From M3007 sp044226205 (GTDB taxonomy: Bacteria > Bacteroidota > Bacteroidia > Chitinophagales > Saprospiraceae): a DNA stretch of 64,000 bases. A program made the translations under genes and the position numbers. Location: contig JBGAHL010000017.1 of the NCBI GenBank assembly GCA_044226205.1, positions 1 through 64,000 on the forward strand, given 5' to 3'. Below are positions 1 to 7,369 of the stretch, one piece after another. The notes below the pieces were generated by a model. That model was not told the origin of the DNA. It worked only from the letters and a program-made list of their open reading frames with translations, and did not search any database. Position 1 is the first letter of the stretch. The number at the start of each line of letters is the position of its first letter.

Positions 1-17
1 GCCATAACACCCCAAGT

Positions 18-196
18 TACAAATCGGGTTTTAACGGGTTTTTCGTTCGAATGTTCCAGGCCCATCGCGGGAATTTTCTTCTCTCAGCGACGCCCACCTG
101 GTGGTCGGCGCTACAGGTCGGCGACGCTGAGAGAAGAAATGTCCCGCGATGGCCCTGAAAGATTCGAACGAAAAGCCCGTTAATCCCCGATTTGTA
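18..196. repeat. Long imperfect inverted repeat (MITE-like palindrome)
   Basis: The arms at about 18-89 and 125-196 are reverse complements over roughly 70 bases with a few mismatches; both carry the blocks TTCGTTCGAAT, CCATCGCGGGA and TTCTTCTCTCAGCG. The 35-base centre contains GGTCGGCGCTACAG, and that motif recurs in a second small palindrome at about 239-261. No protein-coding signal is convincing in 1-546; open frames here are by-products of the palindrome. A short non-autonomous mobile element or an extended REP structure is likely, but no flanking target duplication could be recognised. Confidence 0.75.
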
Positions 197-272
197 CATT
201 GGCTTGTAATCGCGGGGCGTTGCTGCTCTCAACAGCGCCGACCTGTAGGTCGGCGCTACAGTCGCGCTACAG

Positions 273-304
273 AAAAAAAGCCGCCTGACGTTTCGTCAAG
301 CGGC
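273..304 (-). terminator. Rho-independent terminator of small RNA copy A
   Basis: The hairpin arms are 280-290 and 294-304 (GCCGCCTGACG against CGTCAAGCGGC, one mismatch, 3-base loop). On the minus strand the stem is followed by seven U residues (complement of 273-279). Confidence 0.8.
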
Positions 305-384
305 CAAACCCCAAAAAACCAAATGAAAACAATCTTCCTACCGTATTAAAACAGGTTTTCTCATAGCAAATCAGTCTTTGGGAA
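273..384 (-). ncRNA. Putative small RNA, copy A (5' end undefined)
   Basis: Read on the minus strand, positions 336-300 carry a 37-base block that is repeated almost exactly at 37812-37848 on the plus strand (one mismatch). In both places the block leads straight into a strong hairpin followed by a run of T. The nearest protein gene upstream on this strand lies outside the window and the facing gene at 547 runs the other way, so the terminator has no protein gene to serve. Both copies also share CAAAGAC and an ATAGT block further upstream. The 5' end is a guess, because no clean TAnnTTTG element is visible. A conserved leader read in the opposite direction is the main alternative. Confidence 0.5.
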
Positions 385-546
385 AGACACTATTGATACG
401 CCGGTTTTTAAACAGGTCACATCGTCGTAAAAAAATTTTCATGTGAAAGCCCCTTTCGGGGCATTTGGGAGAAAGCCTTTACTTTTACCGCGAGGGGTTT
501 TGTGCGCCCCTGCTGTCCTGAATTCTACAACCAATCATTCGCTACC

Positions 547-1014
547 ATGTACGCTGTCCTCGACACTCTGCATTCCTACAACCGCTACCTCCTGTTGCTG
601 GCCCTCGTTTTTGTGCTTTACCGCGCATACAGCGGCTGGCTGGGCAAAAAAACCTATGAAAAACTGGACAATACCGCCTCCGTGTCATTGCTCGGTTTGA
701 CCCACCTCCAGTTGGTGCTGGGCCTGTTGCTGTATTTTCAAAGCCCGCTGACCACCCTCGCCCGCAGCGATATGGGCGCCGCCATGAAAGACTCCTGGCA
801 ACGCTATTTCGGCGTGGAGCACCTCACCACGATGGTCATCGCCGTGGTGCTCATCCAGTTGGGTCGCACTTTTTCCAAAAAAGCAGCCAACGACACCGAC
901 AAGTTTAAAAAACTGGCCATCTACACCACCATTGCCGCGCTGCTGATCATTGGCACGCTGGCTTCGAAAGGGCTGTTGTTCGCCACGACCGACAGTGTCG
1001 TCGTGCCCGGCTAA
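547..1014 (+). CDS. Small four-helix membrane protein, cytochrome-B-like
   Basis: The 155-residue protein starts at the ATG at 547 (MYAVLDTLHSYNRY); an earlier in-frame ATG at 502 would add 15 non-hydrophobic residues and looks wrong. Four hydrophobic segments lie at about residues 13-31, 52-70, 95-113 and 131-150. Conserved-looking features are the HSYNRY start, a GWLGKK loop, an MKDSW...VEHL block and scattered histidines that could bind haem. Short proteins of this pattern are annotated as cytochrome B or hypothetical in many Bacteroidetes; haem binding is inference. It lies upstream of hisS on the same strand, but a promoter-like element between them suggests separate transcription. Confidence 0.75.
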   Translation: MYAVLDTLHSYNRYLLLLALVFVLYRAYSGWLGKKTYEKLDNTASVSLLGLTHLQLVLGLLLYFQSPLTTLARSDMGAAMKDSWQRYFGVEHLTTMVIAVVLIQLGRTFSKKAANDTDKFKKLAIYTTIAALLIIGTLASKGLLFATTDSVVVPG

Positions 1015-1028
1015 TCGCCGTCATTTGT

Positions 1029-1091
1029 TATTTTTGCCGGCCAATGGAAAGTGCCAATCGGCTCCGTTCGGGAACCAATTGGCACTTTCCG
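1029..1091 (+). promoter_or_regulatory. hisS promoter -7 element and leader hairpin
   Basis: TATTTTTG at 1029-1036 matches the Bacteroidetes -7 consensus TAnnTTTG. It is followed by a 13-bp perfect hairpin stem (1044-1056 with 1079-1091) within the presumed hisS leader. There is no T-run after the stem, so a simple terminator for the preceding gene is unlikely. Confidence 0.5.
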
Positions 1092-1124
1092 GCTTTATTC
1101 AGGTTGTAAATTGTCATAACCGCC

Positions 1125-2468
1125 ATGTCCAAACCCTCACTGCCGGAAGGCACCCGCGATTTCGGCCCCGAACAGGTGCGCCGCCGCAACTATATTTTCG
1201 ATACCATACGCGCCGTTTTTGTCAAATTCGGGTTTCAGCCGCTGGAAACCCCGGCCATGGAAAACCTTTCCACCCTGACCGGCAAATACGGCGATGAGGG
1301 CGACAAGCTTTTGTTTAAAATTCTCAACAACGGCGATTACCTCAAAGACGCCGATGCCGAGGCGCTGGCCACCCGCGATTCCAACAAATTGCTCAAAAGC
1401 ATCGCCAAACGCGGACTGCGCTACGACCTGACCGTGCCCTTCGCCCGCTACGTGGTCATGAACCGCCACGCGCTCGTCCTGCCTTTCAAACGCTACCAGA
1501 TTCAGCCCGTCTGGCGGGCCGACCGGCCGCAACGCGGGCGCTACCGCGAGTTTTTCCAGTGCGACGCCGATGTGATTGGCTCCGACAGCCTGCTGTACGA
1601 AGCCGAACTGGCGCAGATTTACGACGAAGCCTTCCGTCAGCTGCGACTGCCGGTCGTGATCAAAATCAACAACCGCAAAATTCTGTACGGCATCGCCGAA
1701 GCCGCGGGCATCCCCGACCAGTTTATGGACATGACTGTGGCGATCGACAAGCTCGATAAAATCGGTCCCGAAGGGGTGCGCAAGGAACTGGCGGAACGCA
1801 ACATCGGCGCGGCAGCCATCGACACCATCGAAAAAATCCTGACTACCGCAACGCCCGAAGCCCTGCGCCCGGCCTTTGCCAACAGCCCGACCGGCCTGCT
1901 CGGCCTCAACGAACTCGATCGCGTGTACCGCTATTTGTCCCAAACCACCCTGCACAACGAAATTCGTTTCGACATCACCCTGGCCCGCGGCCTCAGCTAT
2001 TACACCGGCTGCATTTTCGAAGTGGCCGCCAGGGATTTCGCCATGGGCAGCATCGGCGGCGGCGGTCGCTACGCCGACCTGACGGGCGTGTTCGGCATGC
2101 CTGGCCTGCCGGGCGTGGGCATTTCGTTTGGCGCCGACCGCATTTACGACGTGCTCGAAGGCTTGCAGCTATTCCCCGAAACGCTCGACCAAAGCGTCAA
2201 GGTGCTGTTTGCAGCCTTCGACGAAGCCTCGCACGACTACGCCTTCGCCTGCGCAAGCCGCCTGCGTGCTGCGGGTATTCCCGTGGAGGTCTATCCCGAG
2301 CCCGGAAAATTGAAAAAGCAGTTCGAATACGTCGCCAAGCGCAATATTCCGTTCATCGCCATCACCGGCGAAACGGAAATGCAAAACGGAACGGTGCAAT
2401 TGAAAAATCAGGCTACCGGCGAACAACAAACGCTCGGGCTGGACGAGCTGATTAGCCTGCTGGGCTAA
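1125..2468 (+). CDS. hisS: Histidyl-tRNA synthetase
   Basis: This class II aminoacyl-tRNA synthetase joins histidine to tRNA-His in the cytoplasm. The 447 residues fit the bacterial family. Visible landmarks are the start region LPEGTRDFGPEQ, motif 2 with the arginine (YQIQPVWRADRPQRGRYREF), the histidine-specific GLSYYTG block near residue 290, motif 3 with GGGGRYADL, and a C-terminal anticodon-binding domain from about residue 355. The start ATG at 1125 sits just before the conserved N-terminus. The stop overlaps the stop of the convergent ABC ATPase gene by 4 bases, so the two transcripts meet without a spacer. Confidence 0.97.
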   Translation: MSKPSLPEGTRDFGPEQVRRRNYIFDTIRAVFVKFGFQPLETPAMENLSTLTGKYGDEGDKLLFKILNNGDYLKDADAEALATRDSNKLLKSIAKRGLRYDLTVPFARYVVMNRHALVLPFKRYQIQPVWRADRPQRGRYREFFQCDADVIGSDSLLYEAELAQIYDEAFRQLRLPVVIKINNRKILYGIAEAAGIPDQFMDMTVAIDKLDKIGPEGVRKELAERNIGAAAIDTIEKILTTATPEALRPAFANSPTGLLGLNELDRVYRYLSQTTLHNEIRFDITLARGLSYYTGCIFEVAARDFAMGSIGGGGRYADLTGVFGMPGLPGVGISFGADRIYDVLEGLQLFPETLDQSVKVLFAAFDEASHDYAFACASRLRAAGIPVEVYPEPGKLKKQFEYVAKRNIPFIAITGETEMQNGTVQLKNQATGEQQTLGLDELISLLG

Positions 2469-3094
2469 GCCTGGGAAGGTTTGTAATCCAGAATGTTCAG
2501 GTGAATGCGGCAAAACTCGGCATCGACCGGGTCGTTGGAAGCGAGAATCACCAGCCGGTCGCCCGCGTATTCGCGCACCAGATGCTGGTACCAGTCGATG
2601 GCATTGAGGTCGAGATTGGTCGTCGGCTCGTCGAGCAGCAGCACGGGCGTGTCCGAGCAAACGGCGAGGGCCAGTTTGAGCCGTTGTTTCATGCCCGACG
2701 AAAAAAAGCGGACTTCCTTGGTGCGCGCCCTTGGCAGTGCGAGCAGCTCGTACAAACGGGCAGGCGTGAAGCCCGGCAACAGAGGTCGCATGCGGGCGTG
2801 AAAGCGGAGCGATTCTTCCAGGGAAAATTCCTCGATCAGTTCGATGTAAGGCGCGGCGTAGCTGACATAGCGGTACACCGCGTCGTCGGGGATGGCTTTT
2901 TGATCCTTTTGAAAAGCAATGGCGCCTTTGGAGAGTGAAAGGTGCCCGGAAAGCACCTTTAAAAGGGTGGATTTGCCCGACCCGTTGGGCCCCAGAATGG
3001 CATAGCGCTCCCCGCTGCGGAATGTGTAGTCGATGCCCCGAAAAATCCAGTCGAGGCGATAGCGTTTGCCGGCATTGGTAAGCGAGATTTCCAT
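2465..3094 (-). CDS. ABC transporter ATP-binding protein
   Basis: The 209-residue nucleotide-binding subunit carries Walker A GPNGSGKST (about residues 35-43), an ABC signature in the degenerate form FFSSGMKQRLKLA (about 138-150) and Walker B VLLLDEPTTNLD (about 157-168). The chosen start is MEISLTN at 3094; an upstream in-frame start at 3190 would run through a hairpin and a 20-base palindrome and is rejected. No permease gene is adjacent, so the substrate is unknown. Its short size and the SGMKQR form resemble ATPases paired with ABC-2 type exporters. It lies downstream of lpxA but is separated from it by a hairpin. Confidence 0.88.
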   Translation of the reverse strand: MEISLTNAGKRYRLDWIFRGIDYTFRSGERYAILGPNGSGKSTLLKVLSGHLSLSKGAIAFQKDQKAIPDDAVYRYVSYAAPYIELIEEFSLEESLRFHARMRPLLPGFTPARLYELLALPRARTKEVRFFSSGMKQRLKLALAVCSDTPVLLLDEPTTNLDLNAIDWYQHLVREYAGDRLVILASNDPVDAEFCRIHLNILDYKPSQA

Positions 3095-3121
3095 AAGAGC
3101 ATGCCCGGGATTTTCCCCTGT

Positions 3122-3141
3122 AAACCGTTTTAAAACGGTTT
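3122..3141. promoter_or_regulatory. Perfect 20-base palindrome upstream of ABC ATPase gene
   Basis: Ten bases (AAACCGTTTT) are followed by their exact reverse complement without a loop. It lies 27 bases upstream of the chosen start codon of the ABC ATPase gene, where an operator for a dimeric repressor could sit. The function is inferred from position and symmetry only. Confidence 0.4.
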
Positions 3142-3149
3142 CATAATAC

Positions 3150-3191
3150 TTTGAGCCTTCGGCAAAAGGTATTTTTCGCCGAAGGCTCAAA
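3150..3191 (-). terminator. Strong hairpin downstream of lpxA
   Basis: A 14-bp perfect stem (3150-3163 with 3178-3191) with a 14-base loop starts 20 bases after the lpxA stop. There is no T-run on either strand, so it may be an mRNA-stabilising hairpin or an inefficient terminator rather than a classic one. Confidence 0.5.
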
Positions 3192-3210
3192 CATTCGAAT
3201 CTTCAAAACT

Positions 3211-4035
3211 TCATCCCAGAACGGGCTCTGCCACGCGGGTTTTGCCGTGGAGCGAGCGGAAGCCTTTCATGAGGCCGCGCTTGGCGCCGTAGATGAAGTT
3301 GAGGATGTGTTCGCGATGAACCGAGGGGGCGATTTCCTCCTCGATGATGCGCAGGGCGCGGCGCACGCTGTGGCCGCGAACGAAAAGGACGCGGTAGATA
3401 TCCTCGATGTGGTGAATTTCTTCGTGGGTGAATTTGCGGCGTTCGAGGCCGATGGTGTTCACGCCGGCGTAGCTGAGCGGGTTGCGGGCGGCCGTGACGT
3501 AAGGCGGCACGTCTTTGCCGACGAGCGAGCCGCCGCCGATCATGACCTGGTCGCCGATGCGCACAAACTGGTGCACGGCCACCATGCCGCCAAGCGTGGC
3601 ATAGTCGCCGATCGTGATATGGCCGGCGAGGGTGACGTTGTTGGCCAGCACGCAGTTGCGGCCGATCACGCTGTCGTGCGCTACGTGCACGTAAGCCATC
3701 AGCAGGCAATTGTCGCCGATGACCGTCCGGCCTTCGGCGCTGGTGCCGCGGTTGAGGGTGCAAAATTCGCGGACGGTAACGCCATTCCCGATTTCGAGGG
3801 TCGTTTGCTCGCCCTTGAATTTAAGATCCTGGGGAATGGCGCTGACAGAGGCGCCGGGAAAAATGCGGCATTTTTCCCCGATACGGGCTCCGTTAAAAAT
3901 CGTCACGTTGGGACCGATCCAGGTATTATCGCCGATGACGACGTCTTCCTCGATCACCGTGAAGGGGCTGATCGTAACGTTTTTACCGATTTGTGCATTT
4001 GGGTGAATCACCCGTAAGCCGTTGGAAAAGCTCAT
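3211..4035 (-). CDS. lpxA: Acyl-ACP--UDP-N-acetylglucosamine O-acyltransferase
   Basis: LpxA adds the first 3-hydroxyacyl chain to UDP-GlcNAc, opening lipid A synthesis in the cytoplasm. The 274-residue protein shows the left-handed beta-helix hexapeptide repeats (IGKNVTI, IGDNTWI, IGRNCVL, IGDYATL) through residues 12-190, the catalytic HVAHDS block near residue 125 and a helical C-terminal domain. It follows the lpxC-fabZ fusion gene on the same strand with a 91-base gap, so the two probably form one lipid A unit. The start ATG at 4035 is directly before the repeat domain. Confidence 0.96.
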   Translation of the reverse strand: MSFSNGLRVIHPNAQIGKNVTISPFTVIEEDVVIGDNTWIGPNVTIFNGARIGEKCRIFPGASVSAIPQDLKFKGEQTTLEIGNGVTVREFCTLNRGTSAEGRTVIGDNCLLMAYVHVAHDSVIGRNCVLANNVTLAGHITIGDYATLGGMVAVHQFVRIGDQVMIGGGSLVGKDVPPYVTAARNPLSYAGVNTIGLERRKFTHEEIHHIEDIYRVLFVRGHSVRRALRIIEEEIAPSVHREHILNFIYGAKRGLMKGFRSLHGKTRVAEPVLG

Positions 4036-4126
4036 CTAAAAACTTCATGATTGTGCATGGGCAAATCGCGAAAGACGGGACCTGATTCACGGCATCCGCA
4101 ATTTTGCTTGTCCGGTGGAAAATAAA

Positions 4127-5542
4127 TCAGCTGGACTGCGTCTCTGTTGCCTCTGTACGGCGGCGGACGACCTGGGCGGTCAGTTCACCCTCCGAGACCA
4201 GTTTGCTGCCGACATAGGCTGCACCGTGCATATGAACGATGCCGCGACGAATGGGTTCAATTAGTTCCAGCTTCAGGATTAAAGTGTCGCCCGGCACGAC
4301 TTTGGCTTTGAATTTGGTGTTGTCGATCCTTAAAAAGTACGTGTCCCAATTTCCGGGATCGGGCACGTTGTGTAGGGCCAGAATACCGCCGGTTTGCGCC
4401 ATTGCTTCAATCTGGAGCACGCCGGGGAAGATGGGATTATTCGGGAAGTGGCCTTGAAAAAAAGACTCGTTCATCGTAACGTTTTTAATCCCGATTACGT
4501 GGTTTTCGGATATCTCCACCACTTTGTCGACCATCAGGAACGGGAAGCGGTGGGGCAGCATTTTGGTCACCCCTGCAATATCGTACACCGGCTCCTTCTC
4601 AGGGTCGTATTTTGGAATGCCGTGCAAACGTCTTTGGTCGCTAAGATGTTTTTTCAACAGCTTGGCAAATTCAACATTTGCCGTGTGGCCGGGCTTGGTG
4701 GCCACTACTTTTCCGCGAATGGGCTTGCCGACCAGCGCCAGATCACCGATCACATCGAGCAATTTATGGCGGGCCGGTTCATTCTGAAAGCGCAGTTGCA
4801 CCGTATTCAGCACCCCTTCGGCTTCTACTTTCACCCCGGGTTTGCCCAGTTTGCGGGCGAGGTCTTCGAGTTCTTTGGGGTCCATCATACGATCTGCGAT
4901 GACGATGGCATTGTCGAGGTCGCCGCCTTTGATCAGGCCCATTTCGAGCAATTTCTCGAGTTCGTGCAGAAACACGAACGTACGGCAGGGTGCAATCTCA
5001 CTGGTGTACTCCTCCATGCCGGCCAGTGCGGCAAATTGCGGACCCAGCACTTTCGAGTTGAAATCCACCATGACGGTCGCCTCGAAAGCATCGGCCGGCA
5101 AGGCGAGCAATTCGGTGCCGGTGACTTCGTCTTTGTAGGAGATCGGCTCCTCAATGACGAAATATTCGCGTTCGGCATCCTGTTCAACCAGGCCGGCGTG
5201 TTGTAGTGCCTCGACAAAAGGCATGGCCGTGCCGTCCATGATCGGCATTTCGGGGCCATCGATCTCCAGTAGCACGTTGTCGAGACCCAGGCCCGTCAGC
5301 GCCGACAATACGTGTTCGACGGTCGACACCTGGGCATCGCCGATGCGAAGGGTAGTTCCCCGATTGGTGGAAATCACATTTTTTACATCTGCGGGCACGA
5401 CCGGCTGGTCGGGCAAATCGATGCGCTGAAAGCGGAAACCGTGGTTGATTTCCGCCGGTTTGAACGTCAAAGTGACCGCTTTGCCGGTATGCAGACCGAC
5501 ACCGCGTACAAAAACCGGGTTTTGAATCGTCGTTTGTTTCAT
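4127..5542 (-). CDS. lpxC-fabZ: Bifunctional UDP-3-O-acyl-GlcNAc deacetylase / 3-hydroxyacyl-ACP dehydratase
   Basis: This 471-residue fusion joins LpxC (about residues 1-300), the committed zinc deacetylase of lipid A synthesis, to FabZ (about 320-465), which dehydrates 3-hydroxyacyl-ACP for fatty acid elongation. The LpxC part shows the zinc-ligand site STVEHVLSAL (His77) and HKLLDVIGDLAL with the other His and Asp ligands. The FabZ part has LPHRFPFLMVD and GHFPNNPIFPG with its catalytic His and the downstream Glu in QIEAMAQ. The fusion is characteristic of Bacteroidetes. It balances the common substrate between lipid A and phospholipid. It heads an apparent unit with lpxA. Confidence 0.97.
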   Translation of the reverse strand: MKQTTIQNPVFVRGVGLHTGKAVTLTFKPAEINHGFRFQRIDLPDQPVVPADVKNVISTNRGTTLRIGDAQVSTVEHVLSALTGLGLDNVLLEIDGPEMPIMDGTAMPFVEALQHAGLVEQDAEREYFVIEEPISYKDEVTGTELLALPADAFEATVMVDFNSKVLGPQFAALAGMEEYTSEIAPCRTFVFLHELEKLLEMGLIKGGDLDNAIVIADRMMDPKELEDLARKLGKPGVKVEAEGVLNTVQLRFQNEPARHKLLDVIGDLALVGKPIRGKVVATKPGHTANVEFAKLLKKHLSDQRRLHGIPKYDPEKEPVYDIAGVTKMLPHRFPFLMVDKVVEISENHVIGIKNVTMNESFFQGHFPNNPIFPGVLQIEAMAQTGGILALHNVPDPGNWDTYFLRIDNTKFKAKVVPGDTLILKLELIEPIRRGIVHMHGAAYVGSKLVSEGELTAQVVRRRTEATETQSS

Positions 5543-5565
5543 AGAGACGGGCTAAATTCAACGCG

Positions 5566-5573
5566 CAAAGGTA
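5566..5573 (-). promoter_or_regulatory. -7 promoter element for lpxC-fabZ
   Basis: On the minus strand this reads TACCTTTG, an exact match to TAnnTTTG, 24 bases upstream of the start codon. No convincing -33 TTG is seen at the expected distance. Confidence 0.5.
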
Positions 5574-5716
5574 ATCCGTCGCCGCCGGAATGCCGCACTT
5601 CCGTGGTCGATTAACGGGGCTTGTGTATCGAATTTGGGAGGGATACTGTCGGACGGAAGCCGATCAGGTCGGCTTCAAAAGGATTAAAATACAAAATTAA
5701 GCCGGGAAAACCGGGA

Positions 5717-6325
5717 TTATTTCGCCGTGTAAGGCACTCTTGCAACGATAGAACGACCGAGTGTCAACTCGTCGGCATACTCCAGATCGCCGCCAAATGC
5801 GACGCCACGCGCAATCGCGCTGACCTGTACACCCGCGGCATGCAGCTTTTTGGACAAATAATAGACGGTGGTTTCCCCTTCGATCGTTGGGCTGATGGCC
5901 ATGATAATCTCCTGCACCTCTCCACCCGGCAAACGCGCCAGCAAGGCATCGATCGTCAAATCGGCAGGCCCTACCCCTTCGATCGGTGAAATAACCCCGC
6001 CCAGCACGTGGTAAAGGCCGCGATACTGTCCAGTTTCTTCGATGGCCATCAGATCGCGGATATTTTCCACCACGCAGATCAGCGAGCGGTCGCGCCGCTG
6101 GTCGTTGCAAATCTGGCAGGTTTCGTCGTCCGAAAGGTTGTGACACAGTTTGCATTCGCGGATGCCTTCGCGCAATCCCGTGAGGGCCTCGGCAAAACGT
6201 TCGGTGACGCCTTTTTCCTGTTTGATCAGGTAAAGTACGAGGCGCAGCGCTGTTTTTCGGCCAATACCGGGCAGGCTCGCAAAAGCCTCCACGGCTTTTT
6301 CCATCAATTTTGAAGAAAACGTCAT
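5717..6325 (-). CDS. recR: Recombination protein RecR
   Basis: RecR works with RecO and RecF to load RecA at gapped DNA. The 202-residue length is typical. Visible are the helix-hairpin-helix region LPGIGRKTALRLVLYL (about residues 17-32), the four-cysteine zinc finger CKLCHN...CQIC (about 57-73), and a Toprim domain starting RSLICVVENIRDL (about 79-91) with the conserved acidic residue. The start ATG at 6325 lies 6 bases from a -7 promoter element, so the transcript would be nearly leaderless. Confidence 0.96.
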   Translation of the reverse strand: MTFSSKLMEKAVEAFASLPGIGRKTALRLVLYLIKQEKGVTERFAEALTGLREGIRECKLCHNLSDDETCQICNDQRRDRSLICVVENIRDLMAIEETGQYRGLYHVLGGVISPIEGVGPADLTIDALLARLPGGEVQEIIMAISPTIEGETTVYYLSKKLHAAGVQVSAIARGVAFGGDLEYADELTLGRSIVARVPYTAK

Positions 6326-6330
6326 CCCCG

Positions 6331-6338
6331 CAAAGATA
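6331..6338 (-). promoter_or_regulatory. -7 promoter element for recR
   Basis: On the minus strand this reads TATCTTTG, an exact TAnnTTTG match, immediately before the recR start. The element partly overlaps the T-run of the terminator of the upstream stress-protein gene. Confidence 0.5.
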
Positions 6339-6379
6339 AAAAAAAGCGGCGGCAGTCCTTTTGCAGGTTGCTGCCGCCG
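6336..6379 (-). terminator. Rho-independent terminator of universal stress protein gene
   Basis: A 9-bp perfect stem (CGGCGGCAG at 6347-6355 with CTGCCGCCG at 6371-6379) is followed on the minus strand by a run of eight U residues. Confidence 0.85.
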
Positions 6380-6417
6380 AACAGAAAACTACCCTGTCGT
6401 GTCCTGAACTATTTTCT

Positions 6418-7263
6418 TTAACGGGCCGGGATGCTGAGCACCGGAATGTCGGAGTGGTTGGCTGCATCTTCGGTAAGGCTGCCGAACAGCAGGTGGGACA
6501 AGCCCTTGCGCTGGTGGGTCACCATGGCAATCAAATCTGCCTTTTGTTCCTGAGCAAAACTGAGGATGGCCGACTCTTCGTTGAAGGTACTCGTGCTGCC
6601 AAACGTTTCGACATCGCGCAAACCGGCAGCATCTGCAAAGCCCTGTACTGTTTTTTCAATTTCTTTATCGTCGTCAAGGTCGGCGGGATTATTCAGGTAT
6701 AATACCTTGACTTTCAGCGGGAAAACCTTTTGAAGTTGTGCGATCCATTCGAAGGCCGGCGCCTGATCCTTGCGCAGGGTCGTCGGCATGATCACCACTT
6801 TCGGATTAAATTCTCCCGACTTTTCGGGAACGGTCAGCACCGCGCAGGGCGCTGTGCGAATTACTTTTTCCGTGTTGGAGCCGATGAAAAACTCATTGAC
6901 CCCCGAAGCGCCTTTCGTGCCCATCACAACAAGGTCAACCTTGTCTTCTTCAGCGATGCGGCGAACGGACGAGAACAAAAAGCCTTCTTCGATCCGTGTT
7001 TCCATTTCAAGCCCTGCAAAATCCGGGCTTTCGGTTATTTCCTTTTTGATGTTGTGCAGCTCGCGCGCAGCGGTTTCGTAGTATTCTGTCGTATCGTACA
7101 GATCGCCGCCGTAGTATTCAGGCAACGGAGGAGAGTACGCGACTGCGGTATTGATATGAATCAACTCCAGTTTGGCTTTGACCTTGGTAGCCAACGTCGC
7201 AGCGACCCGCAGAGCATGACTGGCATTTTCGGAGAAGTCGGTGGGGAGAAGGATGCGTTGCAT
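6418..7263 (-). CDS. Universal stress protein, two tandem Usp domains
   Basis: The 281-residue cytoplasmic protein starts at MQRILLPTDFSEN, the canonical Usp N-terminus; the upstream in-frame start at 7326 adds an unrelated tail and was not used. Domain 1 (about 1-148) ends with the nucleotide-binding pattern VVMGTKGASG...GSNTEKVIRTAPCAVLTV. Domain 2 (about 150-281) is more diverged but ends in MVTHQRKGLSHLLFGSLTED and SDIPVLSI, again the ATP-binding type G-2x-G-9x-G(S/T) arrangement in partial form. Tandem Usp proteins of this size are common in Bacteroidetes stress responses. A terminator follows, so it is probably monocistronic. Confidence 0.92.
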   Translation of the reverse strand: MQRILLPTDFSENASHALRVAATLATKVKAKLELIHINTAVAYSPPLPEYYGGDLYDTTEYYETAARELHNIKKEITESPDFAGLEMETRIEEGFLFSSVRRIAEEDKVDLVVMGTKGASGVNEFFIGSNTEKVIRTAPCAVLTVPEKSGEFNPKVVIMPTTLRKDQAPAFEWIAQLQKVFPLKVKVLYLNNPADLDDDKEIEKTVQGFADAAGLRDVETFGSTSTFNEESAILSFAQEQKADLIAMVTHQRKGLSHLLFGSLTEDAANHSDIPVLSIPAR

Positions 7264-7369
7264 GGTAGTTGTACTGTTATCGTGAAGAACTGGTACAAAA
7301 GTCATCACGAAAACAGGCCGGGGCAATGACGCTCGTCAAACGCAGGAATGAGCCTGGTCAGGCTGAGGC

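Noticed and set aside
323..349. Eight-codon leader peptide MKTIFLPY
   Set aside because: The start block is conserved in the second copy, but the peptides diverge at once and the terminator U-runs point to transcription in the opposite direction. Kept as the alternative reading of the small RNA.
17..349. Two overlapping small open frames at the window start
   Set aside because: They run through the arms of the long palindrome and the terminator hairpin.
3151..4017. Open frame on the plus strand across lpxA
   Set aside because: It is a shadow of the left-handed beta-helix repeats of lpxA and begins inside the hairpin downstream of lpxA.
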